The notes: generated by a model from the letters alone, not told the origin. Shown: positions 1 to 7,534, numbered from the stretch's first letter. The stretch: 13,656 nt of DNA from Desulfobulbaceae bacterium UBA5628 (GCA_002421565.1 DIKC01000105.1:1-13656), one strand, 5' to 3'. Numbers and translations are program-made.

Positions 1-1437
1 AGCGGCCAGGGCCGGGGCGGCGTCCTGATCGGCAACCACGGCCTGTTCGTTGATGAAATGCTGGCCGGAGAAGGCGGCGTCATCATCGGCCCCGGGGTTG
101 CCGGGATTTTCCCCGGCGGCCTGGGCGGCCAGGGTCGGCTCGGCGGCGGCCGCATCAAGGTCGGCAACTTCTTCCCCACCCGACTTGGCGGTATTGGTTT
201 GACCAAGGCGGCTGGTGGCCGGAACCGGTTTTTCCACCTTGACCGTAGCCGGATCAACGGTTTCCATCAGCTTGCCGAACATCTTGGCGGCTGCATCCTG
301 CACTGCCGGCGACCAGCCCACCCCCTTTTCGGTGAATCCGGCCTCGGCAAAAATTGCCTTGAGGTCGTCAAGGAAGGCCGGGACATCGGGTTGCGGGCGA
401 TTGGCCGCAACATCGGCCAGACCCTGGCGCAGCAGATTGACCAGCCGGTCGAGATCGAGCTTTACCGGCTGATCGGGCCGGGCCGGGTTATCCCAGGGAG
501 CGTGCAGTTCGGGCAGCAATTGCCGCTGGGCCTCGCGGGAAACCCCGGCCGCATCGAGAATGCCCTGCAACTGCTCGGCATCCAAACCGGTGAGGGTCAC
601 TTCCGCCTGGGCGGCCTGACCGCTGGAGGCGATTTGGGCGGCCAGTTCTTGCAGACCGCGCAGGAGGGCGGCCAGATCAACCGTATTGTCGCCCCGCACC
701 GCCTGCTGGCCAAGGCGGGAAATTTCTTCCATCGGGGTATTCAGACGGGCCAGGATCGACTCCAGGAATGGCAGCTCGGTTTCCGGCACAGTCACCGGCT
801 GCTGGTTTTGCAGCCCTTCAAAATGGCGAACGAAGCTGGCCAGCAGTTCGCCCATTTCAAATACGCCGCCCTTGCTCTCAAACCGTTCCATCAGGGCGGC
901 GATCTCCGCCTCGCCCATCCCGGCCTTTTGGGCCAAGGCGGTCAGCCGGGCCGGATCGTTGATGACCACGTTCCATTGGCCGGGGCCGTTAGCCACATTA
1001 CCGGCCTCTTCCCGGATAAAGCCGAGAAATTGGGCCAGCAGGGCATTAAAGTCCTGCTCTTCGTCGCCGACCTTGGGCGCCGGCCTGATATCCACGGTCT
1101 GCACGGACTCGGCGGCCTGAGCGGCAGCAATCTGAAAAGATTCACCCAGCTGACCGACAACAACCTGCGCGGCCTCGGCCAAGCGACCAGTGTCTACATT
1201 GCGACCGGCATCGTCATTTCTGACGGGTTCGGTGGCTCTACCGGTAGCGGCCGGCTGGCGCTTTTCCGGTCGCCGGTCTACGCCCAGGAGATTTTTACTA
1301 CTCTGGTCATTGGCGCTGCGCTGCCGCTCCAGGTGACCGGAAAAGTTCGTCTCGCCGCTGGCCCGGCTGGGAGAGGCCGGGGCGCTTTTGGCGGCCGGGG
1401 CGGCAGCCGCGAACATGGGGATCATTAATGTTTCCAC
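1..1437 (-). CDS. fliK: Probable flagellar hook-length control protein FliK, N-terminal 479 residues (3' end outside window)
   Basis: The minus strand is open without a stop from 1437 to the window edge, giving 479 codons. I chose the GTG at 1437-1435 because AAGGAG lies 5 nt upstream; the in-frame ATG at 1425 would be 17 nt from that site. The protein starts VETLMIPMFAAAAPAAKSA and is low-complexity, rich in Ala, Gln, Glu and Pro. It has stretches such as QAAESVQTVDIRP and GQWNVVINDPARLTALAQKAG, and no membrane segment. FliK is an exported molecular ruler that sets hook length and switches the export gate. Its diagnostic C-terminal Flg_hook domain would lie beyond the left edge. The call therefore rests on composition, length, and position after fliJ and a MotE/YlxF-like gene, as in the Bacillus fla/che order. 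It has its own sigma-54 promoter. The opposite strand is also open over most of this region (58-1428), which I take as a GC-driven shadow. Confidence 0.72.
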   Translation of the reverse strand, partial: METLMIPMFAAAAPAAKSAPASPSRASGETNFSGHLERQRSANDQSSKNLLGVDRRPEKRQPAATGRATEPVRNDDAGRNVDTGRLAEAAQVVVGQLGESFQIAAAQAAESVQTVDIRPAPKVGDEEQDFNALLAQFLGFIREEAGNVANGPGQWNVVINDPARLTALAQKAGMGEAEIAALMERFESKGGVFEMGELLASFVRHFEGLQNQQPVTVPETELPFLESILARLNTPMEEISRLGQQAVRGDNTVDLAALLRGLQELAAQIASSGQAAQAEVTLTGLDAEQLQGILDAAGVSREAQRQLLPELHAPWDNPARPDQPVKLDLDRLVNLLRQGLADVAANRPQPDVPAFLDDLKAIFAEAGFTEKGVGWSPAVQDAAAKMFGKLMETVDPATVKVEKPVPATSRLGQTNTAKSGGEEVADLDAAAAEPTLAAQAAGENPGNPGADDDAAFSGQHFINEQAVVADQDAAPALAA

Positions 1438-1492
1438 GTTGGCTCCTTTTTTCCTGTTTAATCAGCTCACAACTTCCTTGCTCCCGGCCATA

Positions 1493-1509
1493 AGCAATGA
1501 GCGTGCCAA
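1493..1509 (-). promoter_or_regulatory. Sigma-54 (-24/-12) promoter of the fliK-like gene
   Basis: On the minus strand the sequence reads TTGGCACGCTCATTGCT. This matches the RpoN consensus TGGCACG-N4-TTGCW at every defined position, with 10 nt between the -24 GG and the -12 GC. The expected transcription start is near 1482, leaving a leader of about 45 nt before the GTG start at 1437. It lies in a non-coding gap, and a sigma-54 activator is encoded in the same cluster, which makes a chance match unlikely. Confidence 0.9.
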
Positions 1510-1561
1510 CCCCCGAGAAACACCCGCTATTTACTCACAACTATTTGTTTACAAAGGAAAA

Positions 1562-1588
1562 TTTTCTCAGCCCAAAAAGCTGAAAAAC
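1562..1588 (-). terminator. Small stem-loop followed by a T-rich run, possible weak terminator
   Basis: Arms at 1563-1571 and 1579-1587 form a 9-bp stem with a 7-nt loop. One position (1566/1584) pairs only as G-U in minus-strand RNA and is C-A in plus-strand RNA, so the minus strand is favoured. On that strand the stem is followed by ATTTTCCTTTG, an imperfect U tract. It lies between the large inverted repeat and the fliK sigma-54 promoter, so it could help end read-through from the upstream operon. The stem is A/T-rich, so support is modest. Confidence 0.35.
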
Positions 1589-1683
1589 CCCACCAAAGCC
1601 CCTACCGGGACAAAGTTGCCGGGTACTACCGGCCGAGAACAAAGCGAGAAAGAAATGAGGAAGGAAGGAAGGGGCAAAGGAGA

Positions 1684-1750
1684 GGGCGGCCGGACATCCC
1701 CCGCGCCCCATTTAGCGACAGCGAGGGGCGCGGGGGATGTCCGACCGCCC
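1684..1750 (-). terminator. 26-bp inverted repeat after the MotE-like gene: probable terminator or attenuator hairpin
   Basis: Arms 1684-1709 and 1725-1750 are complementary at 25 of 26 positions, around a 15-nt loop (1710-1724). The single deviation (1690/1744) is a G-U wobble in minus-strand RNA but a C-A mismatch in plus-strand RNA, so all 26 positions pair only in the minus-strand transcript. The arm begins 6 nt after the MotE-like stop codon. Downstream on the minus strand is a pyrimidine run (CTCCTTTGCCCCTTCC) rather than a clean U tract. It may therefore be a terminator, an attenuator, or an RNA-stabilising 3' end for the flgB operon. A dispersed palindromic repeat family is an alternative. 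Confidence 0.6.
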
Positions 1751-1756
1751 GTTTGC

Positions 1757-2257
1757 TTACATCAACCCAAGCATCCGGCTCAACCGCACCGCTTTAGCCT
1801 GGTTAAGCTTGGGTATAATCTGGGCCACTTGATCCGATTTCAGCCCCCGGAGAATTTCCAGGGCGTCGGCATCATCCATCTGATTTATAAGGGGGGCAAC
1901 CTTGGAGGCGCTCATGGTGCTGTAAACCTTGATCAACTCTTTGAAACTCTTGTCCTTGACCGCGGTAATCTCCGCCAGCTTGACCTTCAATTCTTCCTGA
2001 AGCTTGATCAAACGGGCCAATTCGTCGCTGACCCGCTGCTCCATCTCGGCCAGATCCGCGTTCCTCCGAGCCAACTCTTCTTCCTTGGCGATCACCGCTT
2101 TTTCCCGGTCGCGCAACTGGGCGGACAGCCGCAATTCATCGGGCGAAGCGGAAACCGGCTTGGGGGCTGGGGCCGCCATCGCCGTCCCGCTACCGATTGC
2201 CAGCAACAAAGCCAACCCGCCGATCAGGGCCGTCCGTTTGATCATCGCGGTCACCAT
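1757..2257 (-). CDS. MotE/YlxF-like secreted coiled-coil protein with MgtE-N-like C-terminal domain
   Basis: This 166-residue protein has a signal peptide (MIKR, then a hydrophobic stretch with a likely AMA/AP cleavage site near residue 29). A long charged coiled coil follows, about residues 40-110. The last 60 residues resemble the helical MgtE N-terminal fold (SASKVAPLINQMDDADALEIL and RLSRMLGLM). The family is MotE (COG3334): in Sinorhizobium MotE is a periplasmic chaperone for the motor protein MotC, and Bacillus YlxF sits in the same place between fliJ and fliK. A periplasmic flagellar role is inferred from that. I chose the ATG at 2257, one base after the fliJ stop, with AAGGGA upstream. 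The ATG at 2245, preceded by GGTGA, is equally possible and leaves the signal peptide intact. The open frame extends upstream to 2302, but that part lies inside fliJ and is unlikely to be translated. Confidence 0.82.
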   Translation of the reverse strand: MVTAMIKRTALIGGLALLLAIGSGTAMAAPAPKPVSASPDELRLSAQLRDREKAVIAKEEELARRNADLAEMEQRVSDELARLIKLQEELKVKLAEITAVKDKSFKELIKVYSTMSASKVAPLINQMDDADALEILRGLKSDQVAQIIPKLNQAKAVRLSRMLGLM

Positions 2258-2258
2258 T

Positions 2259-2696
2259 TCACTGTCCCTTAAAACGCAGCACCATCTGCTCGTCCATTTC
2301 ATTTTGCTCTTTCCGTAACTGTTCGTGGAGATAATTGGCCTGATCCTTTTCCCGGGCCTTTTCCATGATCTTACGCTCCTGCACCCGGGTCAGCAGTTCG
2401 TCCCTGGCCTTGCTCACCGCCAGTTGCTGGGAGGCGACCAACTGCTGCTGGGACGCGATTTCCCGCTCTCGCTGCTCAATACCTTGGGCATGAAGGGCAT
2501 AAAGAGGGGCCGGCATGGAGCGCTGCTTGCGTTCTTCAAAAGCGGCAATCGCCTGGGCCAGATCATCTTCCAGCTCCGTCAACCGGGCCAGATGCCGGGC
2601 CAGCAAGCCCTCGGCCTCGACCAGCGCCTGCTGGGCCAACTCCTCCAGGTTGCGGCGGTAATTGAGTACGGCCTCCAAACGGAAACGATACGCCAC
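2259..2696 (-). CDS. fliJ: Flagellar export chaperone/ATPase stalk protein FliJ
   Basis: This 145-residue, highly charged protein is almost wholly predicted coiled coil. It begins MAYRFRLEAVLNYRRNLEE, the typical FliJ opening (F-x-L-x-x-V-L-x-x-R), and its length is normal. In the known complex FliJ inserts into the FliI hexamer like a rotor stalk and links it to the export gate protein FlhA, acting in the cytoplasm at the base of the flagellum. The start codon is GTG (2696-2694), preceded by a strong G-rich ribosome site (GGGGAGGGGGG) in the 29-bp gap after fliI. The stop is followed one base later by the ATG of the MotE-like gene, so the two are probably translationally coupled. Confidence 0.92.
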   Translation of the reverse strand: MAYRFRLEAVLNYRRNLEELAQQALVEAEGLLARHLARLTELEDDLAQAIAAFEERKQRSMPAPLYALHAQGIEQREREIASQQQLVASQQLAVSKARDELLTRVQERKIMEKAREKDQANYLHEQLRKEQNEMDEQMVLRFKGQ

Positions 2697-2725
2697 CCTT
2701 GCCCCCCTCCCCTATCGGTTCACTT

Positions 2726-4033
2726 TCATTTGAACAGCGCCTGCAACTGACCGGCGCTCTCCTTGAGGGAGACCCTGGTTTCCACATCCTGGCGCAGATA
2801 GTCGTTGAGTTTATCGATCATCCCGATCGCTTGGTCGATCTTGGGATTGCTGCCCTTGGCATAGGCCCCGATATTGATCAAATCCTCGGAACGGCGATAA
2901 AGGGACATGGTTTCCAGAAAGCGGCGGGCGGACTGGATCTGCTCCTTGGCGGCCACGTCGCTCATGCAGCGGCTGACGCTGTTCATCACCTCGATGGCCG
3001 GGTAATGGCCCCGGCCGGCCAGATCGCGGCTCAAAATGATATGGCCGTCGACAATGGAGCGCACCGCGTCGGCGATCGGTTCGTTCATATCGTCGCCCTC
3101 CACCAGCACCGTGTAGATGCCGGTGATGCTCCCCTTGCCCTGGCAGGTGCCGGCCCGTTCCAGCAGCTTGGGCAACTGGCCGAAGACCGAAGGGGTGTAG
3201 CCCCGGGAGGTGGGCGGTTCGCCGATCGCCAGCCCCACTTCCCGGCTGGACATGGCGAAACGGGTGACCGAGTCCATCATCAAAATTACGTCCCGGCCGA
3301 GATCGCGGAAATATTCGGACACCGACATGGCCAGATAGGCACCGCGCATCCGCACCAGGGGCGGCTGATCCGAGGTGGCCACCACCACCACCGAACGGGC
3401 CAGGCCCTCGGGGCCGAGGTCGCGTTCGATGAAGTCCTTCAACTCCCGGCCCCGTTCGCCGATCAGGGCGATGACGCTGATGTCGGCGGCGGTGTGGCGG
3501 GCGATCATTCCCATCAAAGTGCTCTTGCCCACCCCGGAACCGGCGAGAATCCCGATCCGCTGCCCCTTGCCCAGGGTAAGCAAGCCGTTGATCGCCCGTA
3601 CTCCCACATCCACCGGCGACAAAATCCGGTCGCGGGTCATGGGGTTTAGGGGATCGGCGTAGAGGGGATAAAATTGTTCGGCGGCCAAGGGGCCTTTGCC
3701 GTCCATGGGCTGGCCCAGGCCGTCGATGATCCGGCCCAGCAAACTCTGGGCCACCGGCACCCGGGCCTCGCCGTCCACCAGGCGGATGGCGCTGCCCGGC
3801 TCGATCCCCCGCATTTCGCCCAAGGGCATCAACAGCACCCGGCCCTCGCGGAAACCGACCACCTCGGCCGGTACCTTGGAGGCGCCTTTAAAAACCTCCA
3901 CCTCGCAGATACTGCCCACCGGAATCCCCGGCCCCTCGCTTTCGATGACCATCCCGATCACCTGATTGACCCGGCCGCCGACCGTAATCAGGGAGGTCTG
4001 GCCGACGCTGGCAATTACCGGCGCAAAGTCCAT
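2726..4033 (-). CDS. fliI: Flagellum-specific export ATPase FliI
   Basis: This 435-residue protein is a full-length member of the F1-beta-like type III secretion ATPase family. It hydrolyses ATP to help load and unfold substrates at the flagellar export gate, on the cytoplasmic side. The Walker A loop GSGVGKST is at residues 165-172, the catalytic-Glu segment GERGREL follows, and the Walker B strand is in DVILMMDSVTRFA. The family signature near GEPPTSRGYTPSVF is intact. The N-terminal beta barrel (about residues 10-90) and C-terminal helical domain are both present. The start ATG shares one base with the fliH stop (TGATG), implying coupled translation with its regulator FliH. No key residue appears changed. 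Confidence 0.98.
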   Translation of the reverse strand: MDFAPVIASVGQTSLITVGGRVNQVIGMVIESEGPGIPVGSICEVEVFKGASKVPAEVVGFREGRVLLMPLGEMRGIEPGSAIRLVDGEARVPVAQSLLGRIIDGLGQPMDGKGPLAAEQFYPLYADPLNPMTRDRILSPVDVGVRAINGLLTLGKGQRIGILAGSGVGKSTLMGMIARHTAADISVIALIGERGRELKDFIERDLGPEGLARSVVVVATSDQPPLVRMRGAYLAMSVSEYFRDLGRDVILMMDSVTRFAMSSREVGLAIGEPPTSRGYTPSVFGQLPKLLERAGTCQGKGSITGIYTVLVEGDDMNEPIADAVRSIVDGHIILSRDLAGRGHYPAIEVMNSVSRCMSDVAAKEQIQSARRFLETMSLYRRSEDLINIGAYAKGSNPKIDQAIGMIDKLNDYLRQDVETRVSLKESAGQLQALFK

Positions 4034-4908
4034 CAGGCATGATCCGGCTCGACCGGATTCGCGGTTGTTTCGGCTTCGGTATCGGTTTCCGGCTCCTCCG
4101 GGGTCGGCTGTACTCGTTCCGGCGGCAAATCAGGCAACGGCGGCATCTCCTCCCGGCCGGCTCCGGCCAAAGCGGCCATGAAGGCACGATCCACCGCCTC
4201 ATATAGTTTCTCCCGGCCGTTTTCCAGGGTGGCGTCGATTTCGCCGAAACTGCTTTTAAGCAGGCAACCGCCCGCCGAAACAGTGGGATCTTCCACCAAC
4301 TGCACCCGGTTCTTGCCTCCAAACATAGACGGATCGGCCAGGCCGGCTTCCTTGAGATGATGAAAATCATCGGGACTGATATGAACCTTGACCAGGGAAT
4401 TTTCCACCACAAACCCCATCGCTTCCTGGAAGCAAGCCCGGATCACCAGGGGATTGACCGACACCTCGTGGCGAACCAGCCGTTCGCTGACGCTCTTGAC
4501 CAAAGTGAGCAGTTCCTCCTGGTAGCGATCGAACAGCTCACGCCGCAAATCGCGGAGAGCGGCGGCCATCTGCTCCAGTTGCCGGATGCGGGCCGCATAC
4601 TCCTTTTCCGCCTTAGCCCGGCCCTCTTTTTCGCCTTGGGCCTTGCCCTTTTCCCTGGCCTCCTGTTGCAGGCGGGCCGCCTCTTCCCGAGCCTGGGCAA
4701 GAATTTCGGCCGCCTCCTCGCGGGCGATCTCCCTGGGATCGCGGGGCCGGGGGGGCGCCGCCGCCTCCGTCTCGCCGTCCTGCTGACCGCTGGTCGGCTC
4801 CCCCACCCTTTGCCAGAAATCGGCAAAGGAAACAAACTCCTCGCCCTCGGGCAGGGCGGAAGGGTTGGGGCCGATGCTGCCCGGCTGCATCTTGATGACG
4901 TTAGACAA
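4033..4908 (-). CDS. fliH: Flagellar assembly protein FliH
   Basis: FliH is the dimeric stator-like partner of FliI; it holds the ATPase in check and anchors it to FliN of the C ring. This protein has 291 residues. A variable N-terminus comes first, then a Glu/Ala/Arg-rich coiled coil at about 58-125, including an E-K-G-K-A-Q-G-E-K-E-G type segment. The conserved C-terminal domain runs from about 135 to 248 and contains VEDPTVSAGGCLLKSSFGEI, matching the family's G-G-C...G-x-I-D-A motif. A proline- and acid-rich tail of about 43 residues (249-291) follows that domain and seems longer than usual. The start overlaps the end of fliG by 8 bp, and the stop overlaps the fliI start. The family is divergent, but the synteny is decisive. 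Confidence 0.93.
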   Translation of the reverse strand: MSNVIKMQPGSIGPNPSALPEGEEFVSFADFWQRVGEPTSGQQDGETEAAAPPRPRDPREIAREEAAEILAQAREEAARLQQEAREKGKAQGEKEGRAKAEKEYAARIRQLEQMAAALRDLRRELFDRYQEELLTLVKSVSERLVRHEVSVNPLVIRACFQEAMGFVVENSLVKVHISPDDFHHLKEAGLADPSMFGGKNRVQLVEDPTVSAGGCLLKSSFGEIDATLENGREKLYEAVDRAFMAALAGAGREEMPPLPDLPPERVQPTPEEPETDTEAETTANPVEPDHA

Positions 4909-5932
4909 ACTCGTCCTCCCCGCCGCCGGCGACCATCAACTGAATCTTGCCCTCCTGCTCCAGCCGCTTGGCAATCTTGATGATCGACTGCTGGGCCGCC
5001 TCCACGTCGCGAATCCTGGTCGGCCCCATGATTTCCATGTCTTCCTTGAGCATTTCCACCGCCCGCTGGGACATGCTGCGGAAAATCTTTTCCTTGAGAT
5101 CGTCGGAAGCGATCTTGAGGGCGATCTTGAGATCGTCGGTGCTGACTTCCTTCAAGACCATCTGGATGCCGCGGTCGTCGACATTGATCAAATCCTCGAA
5201 CACGAACATCAGGCGGCGGATTTCCTCGGCCAGGGACTCCCGCTGCTCTTCGATTCCTTCCAGAATCGAGGCCTCCATCGCCCGGTCGGCGCTGTTGAGC
5301 AGTTCGGCCACCGCCTCCACCCCGCCCAGCCGTTGGCCTTCCATCCCTTCCACCGACAGCAGTTCGTCCTGAAGCACCCGATCCACGTCCACCAAAATCT
5401 CGGGACTGACCTTATCCAGTTCGGCCATCCGCATGATCACCTCCACCTGGGTTTCCTCGGGGAATTCGGCCAGGACATGGGCCGCCTGGGGCGGGTCAAG
5501 AACCGAGAGAACCAGGGATATGGTCTGGGGATGCTCGTTGCGGAGGAAGTTGACCAGCACCTTGGGCTCCAGCTTGCGGGCCTTCTGAAAGAGGGTGAGC
5601 TTCCAGTCGGAACGGATTTCTTCGAGGATTTCCTGGGCCTTGTCGCCGGAAAGGGCCCGCTTCAGGGCCTGCTCCAGCAAGTCGTTGCCGGAGAGAAAAA
5701 GGTCGGCGGCCCCGCTGTCGGCCTTGAATTCCCGGAGCAGACCCTCCAACTCCTCCTTGTCGATCTTGTCGATCTTGGCCATCTGACGGCCGACCAGCTT
5801 GATTTCCTCGGGATCGAGGCGCTGGAAGACCTGGGAGGTAAAATCCTCGCCCACCGTAAGGAGAAAGATCGCCGCCTTCTCCGGGCCGCTCAGATTACCC
5901 GAGCCTTCTTTTTTCTTGCCTGGCAGAGCCAT
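4901..5932 (-). CDS. fliG: Flagellar motor switch protein FliG
   Basis: FliG forms the upper part of the C ring; it binds FliF and couples stator ion flow to rotation. At 343 residues the protein has all three domains: an N-terminal FliF-binding domain (about 15-110), a middle domain with the EHPQT motif at residues 123-127, and a C-terminal torque domain. The last contains MFVFEDL and then SQRAVEMLKEDMEIMGPTR. That stretch keeps the Arg and paired acidic positions known to interact with stators in E. coli FliG. The GGVEAVAELLN hinge segment is also present. The gene starts 3 bp after the fliF stop, with GGAGGGTG at the end of fliF as its ribosome site. It appears entirely standard. Confidence 0.98.
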   Translation of the reverse strand: MALPGKKKEGSGNLSGPEKAAIFLLTVGEDFTSQVFQRLDPEEIKLVGRQMAKIDKIDKEELEGLLREFKADSGAADLFLSGNDLLEQALKRALSGDKAQEILEEIRSDWKLTLFQKARKLEPKVLVNFLRNEHPQTISLVLSVLDPPQAAHVLAEFPEETQVEVIMRMAELDKVSPEILVDVDRVLQDELLSVEGMEGQRLGGVEAVAELLNSADRAMEASILEGIEEQRESLAEEIRRLMFVFEDLINVDDRGIQMVLKEVSTDDLKIALKIASDDLKEKIFRSMSQRAVEMLKEDMEIMGPTRIRDVEAAQQSIIKIAKRLEQEGKIQLMVAGGGEDEFV

Positions 5933-5935
5933 TTA

Positions 5936-7534
5936 TCAGACACCCTCCCGCAGCCAGCGGCGCACCAAGTCGGCGGCCCGATCCGGGTCGCTCTGGGCCA
6001 GCCGGTAAATTCGTTCCTGGTCGGTAAGCCCCTTGGGACCAAGAGTAAGATCCTCTTCCTGTTGCTCGCCGCCGGCCGCGCCGCCGCCGCCATATTCGGC
6101 CAGCATCGCGCCCCGTTTGGCCTCGAGCTGCTTGCTGGCCAGCAGCCGGAAGAAAGGCTTGATCACAAAGAAGATCACTCCAAAGGCGATCAGCAGATAG
6201 ACCAGGGGCATGGCCGCCCAGGCCGCGATTTCCCGCCACTTGTCCATGGGGTCGGCCTCCGGCTCCTCCATGGAGGAAAGGGCAAAGGCCAGGGAGGCGA
6301 CTTCCACCTGATCGCCCCGTTCTTCGTTGTAGCCCACGGCATTGCGCACCAGCCGCTCGAAATACTGCATTTCCTCGGCGCTGCGCGGTTTATACTGAAG
6401 GGTGCTCTTGCCCTCTTCGCTCTCCACCTTGTCGTAGGTGCCGTCCACCATCACCGCCACCGACAGCCGCTTGATGCCGCCGCCCTTTTCCTGGATATGC
6501 TTGGTCTGGCGGCTGATCTCGTAGTTGCGGGTAACATTGCTGCGGTTGAAGGATGAACCGCCGCCGCCCTCGCCGCCTTCGGCAAAGGTGGCCAGTTCGC
6601 CCTTGACCCCGGGAATCCCTTGGGGATTGGCGCCGCTCCGGTCGCCCTCGGTCAGCAATTGTTCACTGCGCACCACCTGGGTTTCCGGGTCGAAATTCTC
6701 CTCGGTCACATCCACCCGGCTGAAATCAAGCTCGGCATTGATCCCGACCTTGACCCGGCCCACTCCGACCACCTCTTCCAGCATGGCCTCCACCTTGCGG
6801 CGCATGGTTTCTTCCACCTTGTACTGGTATTCAAGCTGGCTGCCGGAAAGGATCGATTCGGAATCGCCGTGCTTGCGATAAAGCAAACGGCCGGCGGTAT
6901 CGACCAGGGTGATGTTTTCATCGCTCAAGCCCGGCACCGCGCTGGCCACCAGATTGACGATACTCTGCACCTGATGCTGGCTCAGTTTTTCCCGCCCCCG
7001 CAACTGGACGCTGATCGAGGCGGTGACCGGTTTTTCATCCTCGATAAAGACCGATTCCTTGGGGGTGGCGATATGAACCCTGGCCTCCTGCACCTGCTGG
7101 AACTGACGAATGGTGCGGGCCAGCTCGCCCTGCAAGGCCCGCTGATAATTGAGCCGGTTGACGAAATCAGTGGTGCCGAGCCCCACCTCGTCGAAGATTT
7201 CAAAGCCGACCCCGCCGCCCCGGGGCAGACCGTCGCCGGCCATGGTCAGCCGCACTTCATAGACCTGCTCGCCCGGCACCAAAATGGCGGTGCCGTTTTC
7301 CGACAAACTATAGGGAATGTTCTGTTCCCGCAGGCTGGCCACCACCTCGGAGGCGTCCTGCTGGGAAAGACCGGCATAAAGAACCTTGTAATTGGGCGTC
7401 TTGCCCATGAAGGAGAGGGCCGCCATGCCGCCGATCATCAGGGCCAGCACCACCATTGCGGTCAATTTCTGGATCCCGCTCAATCCCCGGAAAATGTTGG
7501 CAATCTGCTCGATAATTTCCTTAGGCCCGGCCAT
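5936..7534 (-). CDS. fliF: Flagellar MS-ring protein FliF
   Basis: FliF builds the inner-membrane MS ring, on which the rod, switch and export gate assemble. The 532-residue protein has the usual plan. A first membrane helix lies at about residues 24-43. The periplasmic YscJ/FliF ring-building domains follow, with VGFEIFDEVGLGTTDFVNRL and QVQEARVHIATP segments. The second membrane helix is at about 439-462. The cytoplasmic tail of about 70 residues ends AADLVRRWLREGV, the helical segment that binds FliG. A Gly/Ser-rich linker (GGEGGGGSS) lies in the periplasmic region. The start ATG has GAGGAATAA upstream. The adjacent fliG gene supplies the binding partner. Confidence 0.98.
   Translation of the reverse strand: MAGPKEIIEQIANIFRGLSGIQKLTAMVVLALMIGGMAALSFMGKTPNYKVLYAGLSQQDASEVVASLREQNIPYSLSENGTAILVPGEQVYEVRLTMAGDGLPRGGGVGFEIFDEVGLGTTDFVNRLNYQRALQGELARTIRQFQQVQEARVHIATPKESVFIEDEKPVTASISVQLRGREKLSQHQVQSIVNLVASAVPGLSDENITLVDTAGRLLYRKHGDSESILSGSQLEYQYKVEETMRRKVEAMLEEVVGVGRVKVGINAELDFSRVDVTEENFDPETQVVRSEQLLTEGDRSGANPQGIPGVKGELATFAEGGEGGGGSSFNRSNVTRNYEISRQTKHIQEKGGGIKRLSVAVMVDGTYDKVESEEGKSTLQYKPRSAEEMQYFERLVRNAVGYNEERGDQVEVASLAFALSSMEEPEADPMDKWREIAAWAAMPLVYLLIAFGVIFFVIKPFFRLLASKQLEAKRGAMLAEYGGGGAAGGEQQEEDLTLGPKGLTDQERIYRLAQSDPDRAADLVRRWLREGV

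Larger units (their letters stand above)
1438..1756. other. 319-bp intergenic region between the MotE-like gene and the fliK-like gene
   Basis: No gene is supported here on either strand. From the MotE-like stop towards fliK it holds the 26-bp inverted repeat (1684-1750), a purine tract on the plus strand with three GGAA units (1659-1672), a smaller hairpin (1562-1588), two CTATTT-type repeats (1527-1534 and 1541-1548), the sigma-54 promoter (1493-1509), and the fliK ribosome binding site AAGGAG. It is visibly richer in A+T than the flanking genes between about 1440 and 1600, as expected of a regulatory region. Confidence 0.8.

Noticed and set aside
58..1428. Plus-strand open frame of 456 codons
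   Set aside because: It is codon-aligned, on the opposite strand, with the fliK-like frame, which is itself open for 479 codons with a good ribosome site and promoter. The plus product is Gly/Leu/Arg-rich with no recognisable domain.
1659..1672. GGAA tetranucleotide repeat as a phase-variation tract
   Set aside because: There are only three full units, it lies outside any coding frame, and it is not between promoter elements; too short to suggest slippage control.
2258..2302. Upstream extension of the MotE-like frame to residue MKWTSRWCC
   Set aside because: The extra 15 residues overlap the end of fliJ and would bury the signal peptide; starts at 2257 or 2245 have ribosome sites and fit an exported protein.
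2699..3649. Plus-strand open frame of 316 codons opposite fliI
   Set aside because: FliI is unmistakable on the minus strand across this region; the plus product is His/Gly-rich without motifs.
4865..6556. Plus-strand open frame of 563 codons opposite fliG and fliF
   Set aside because: It lies across two well-conserved genes on the other strand. Its His/Leu/Gly-rich composition is what antisense translation of GC-rich genes gives.
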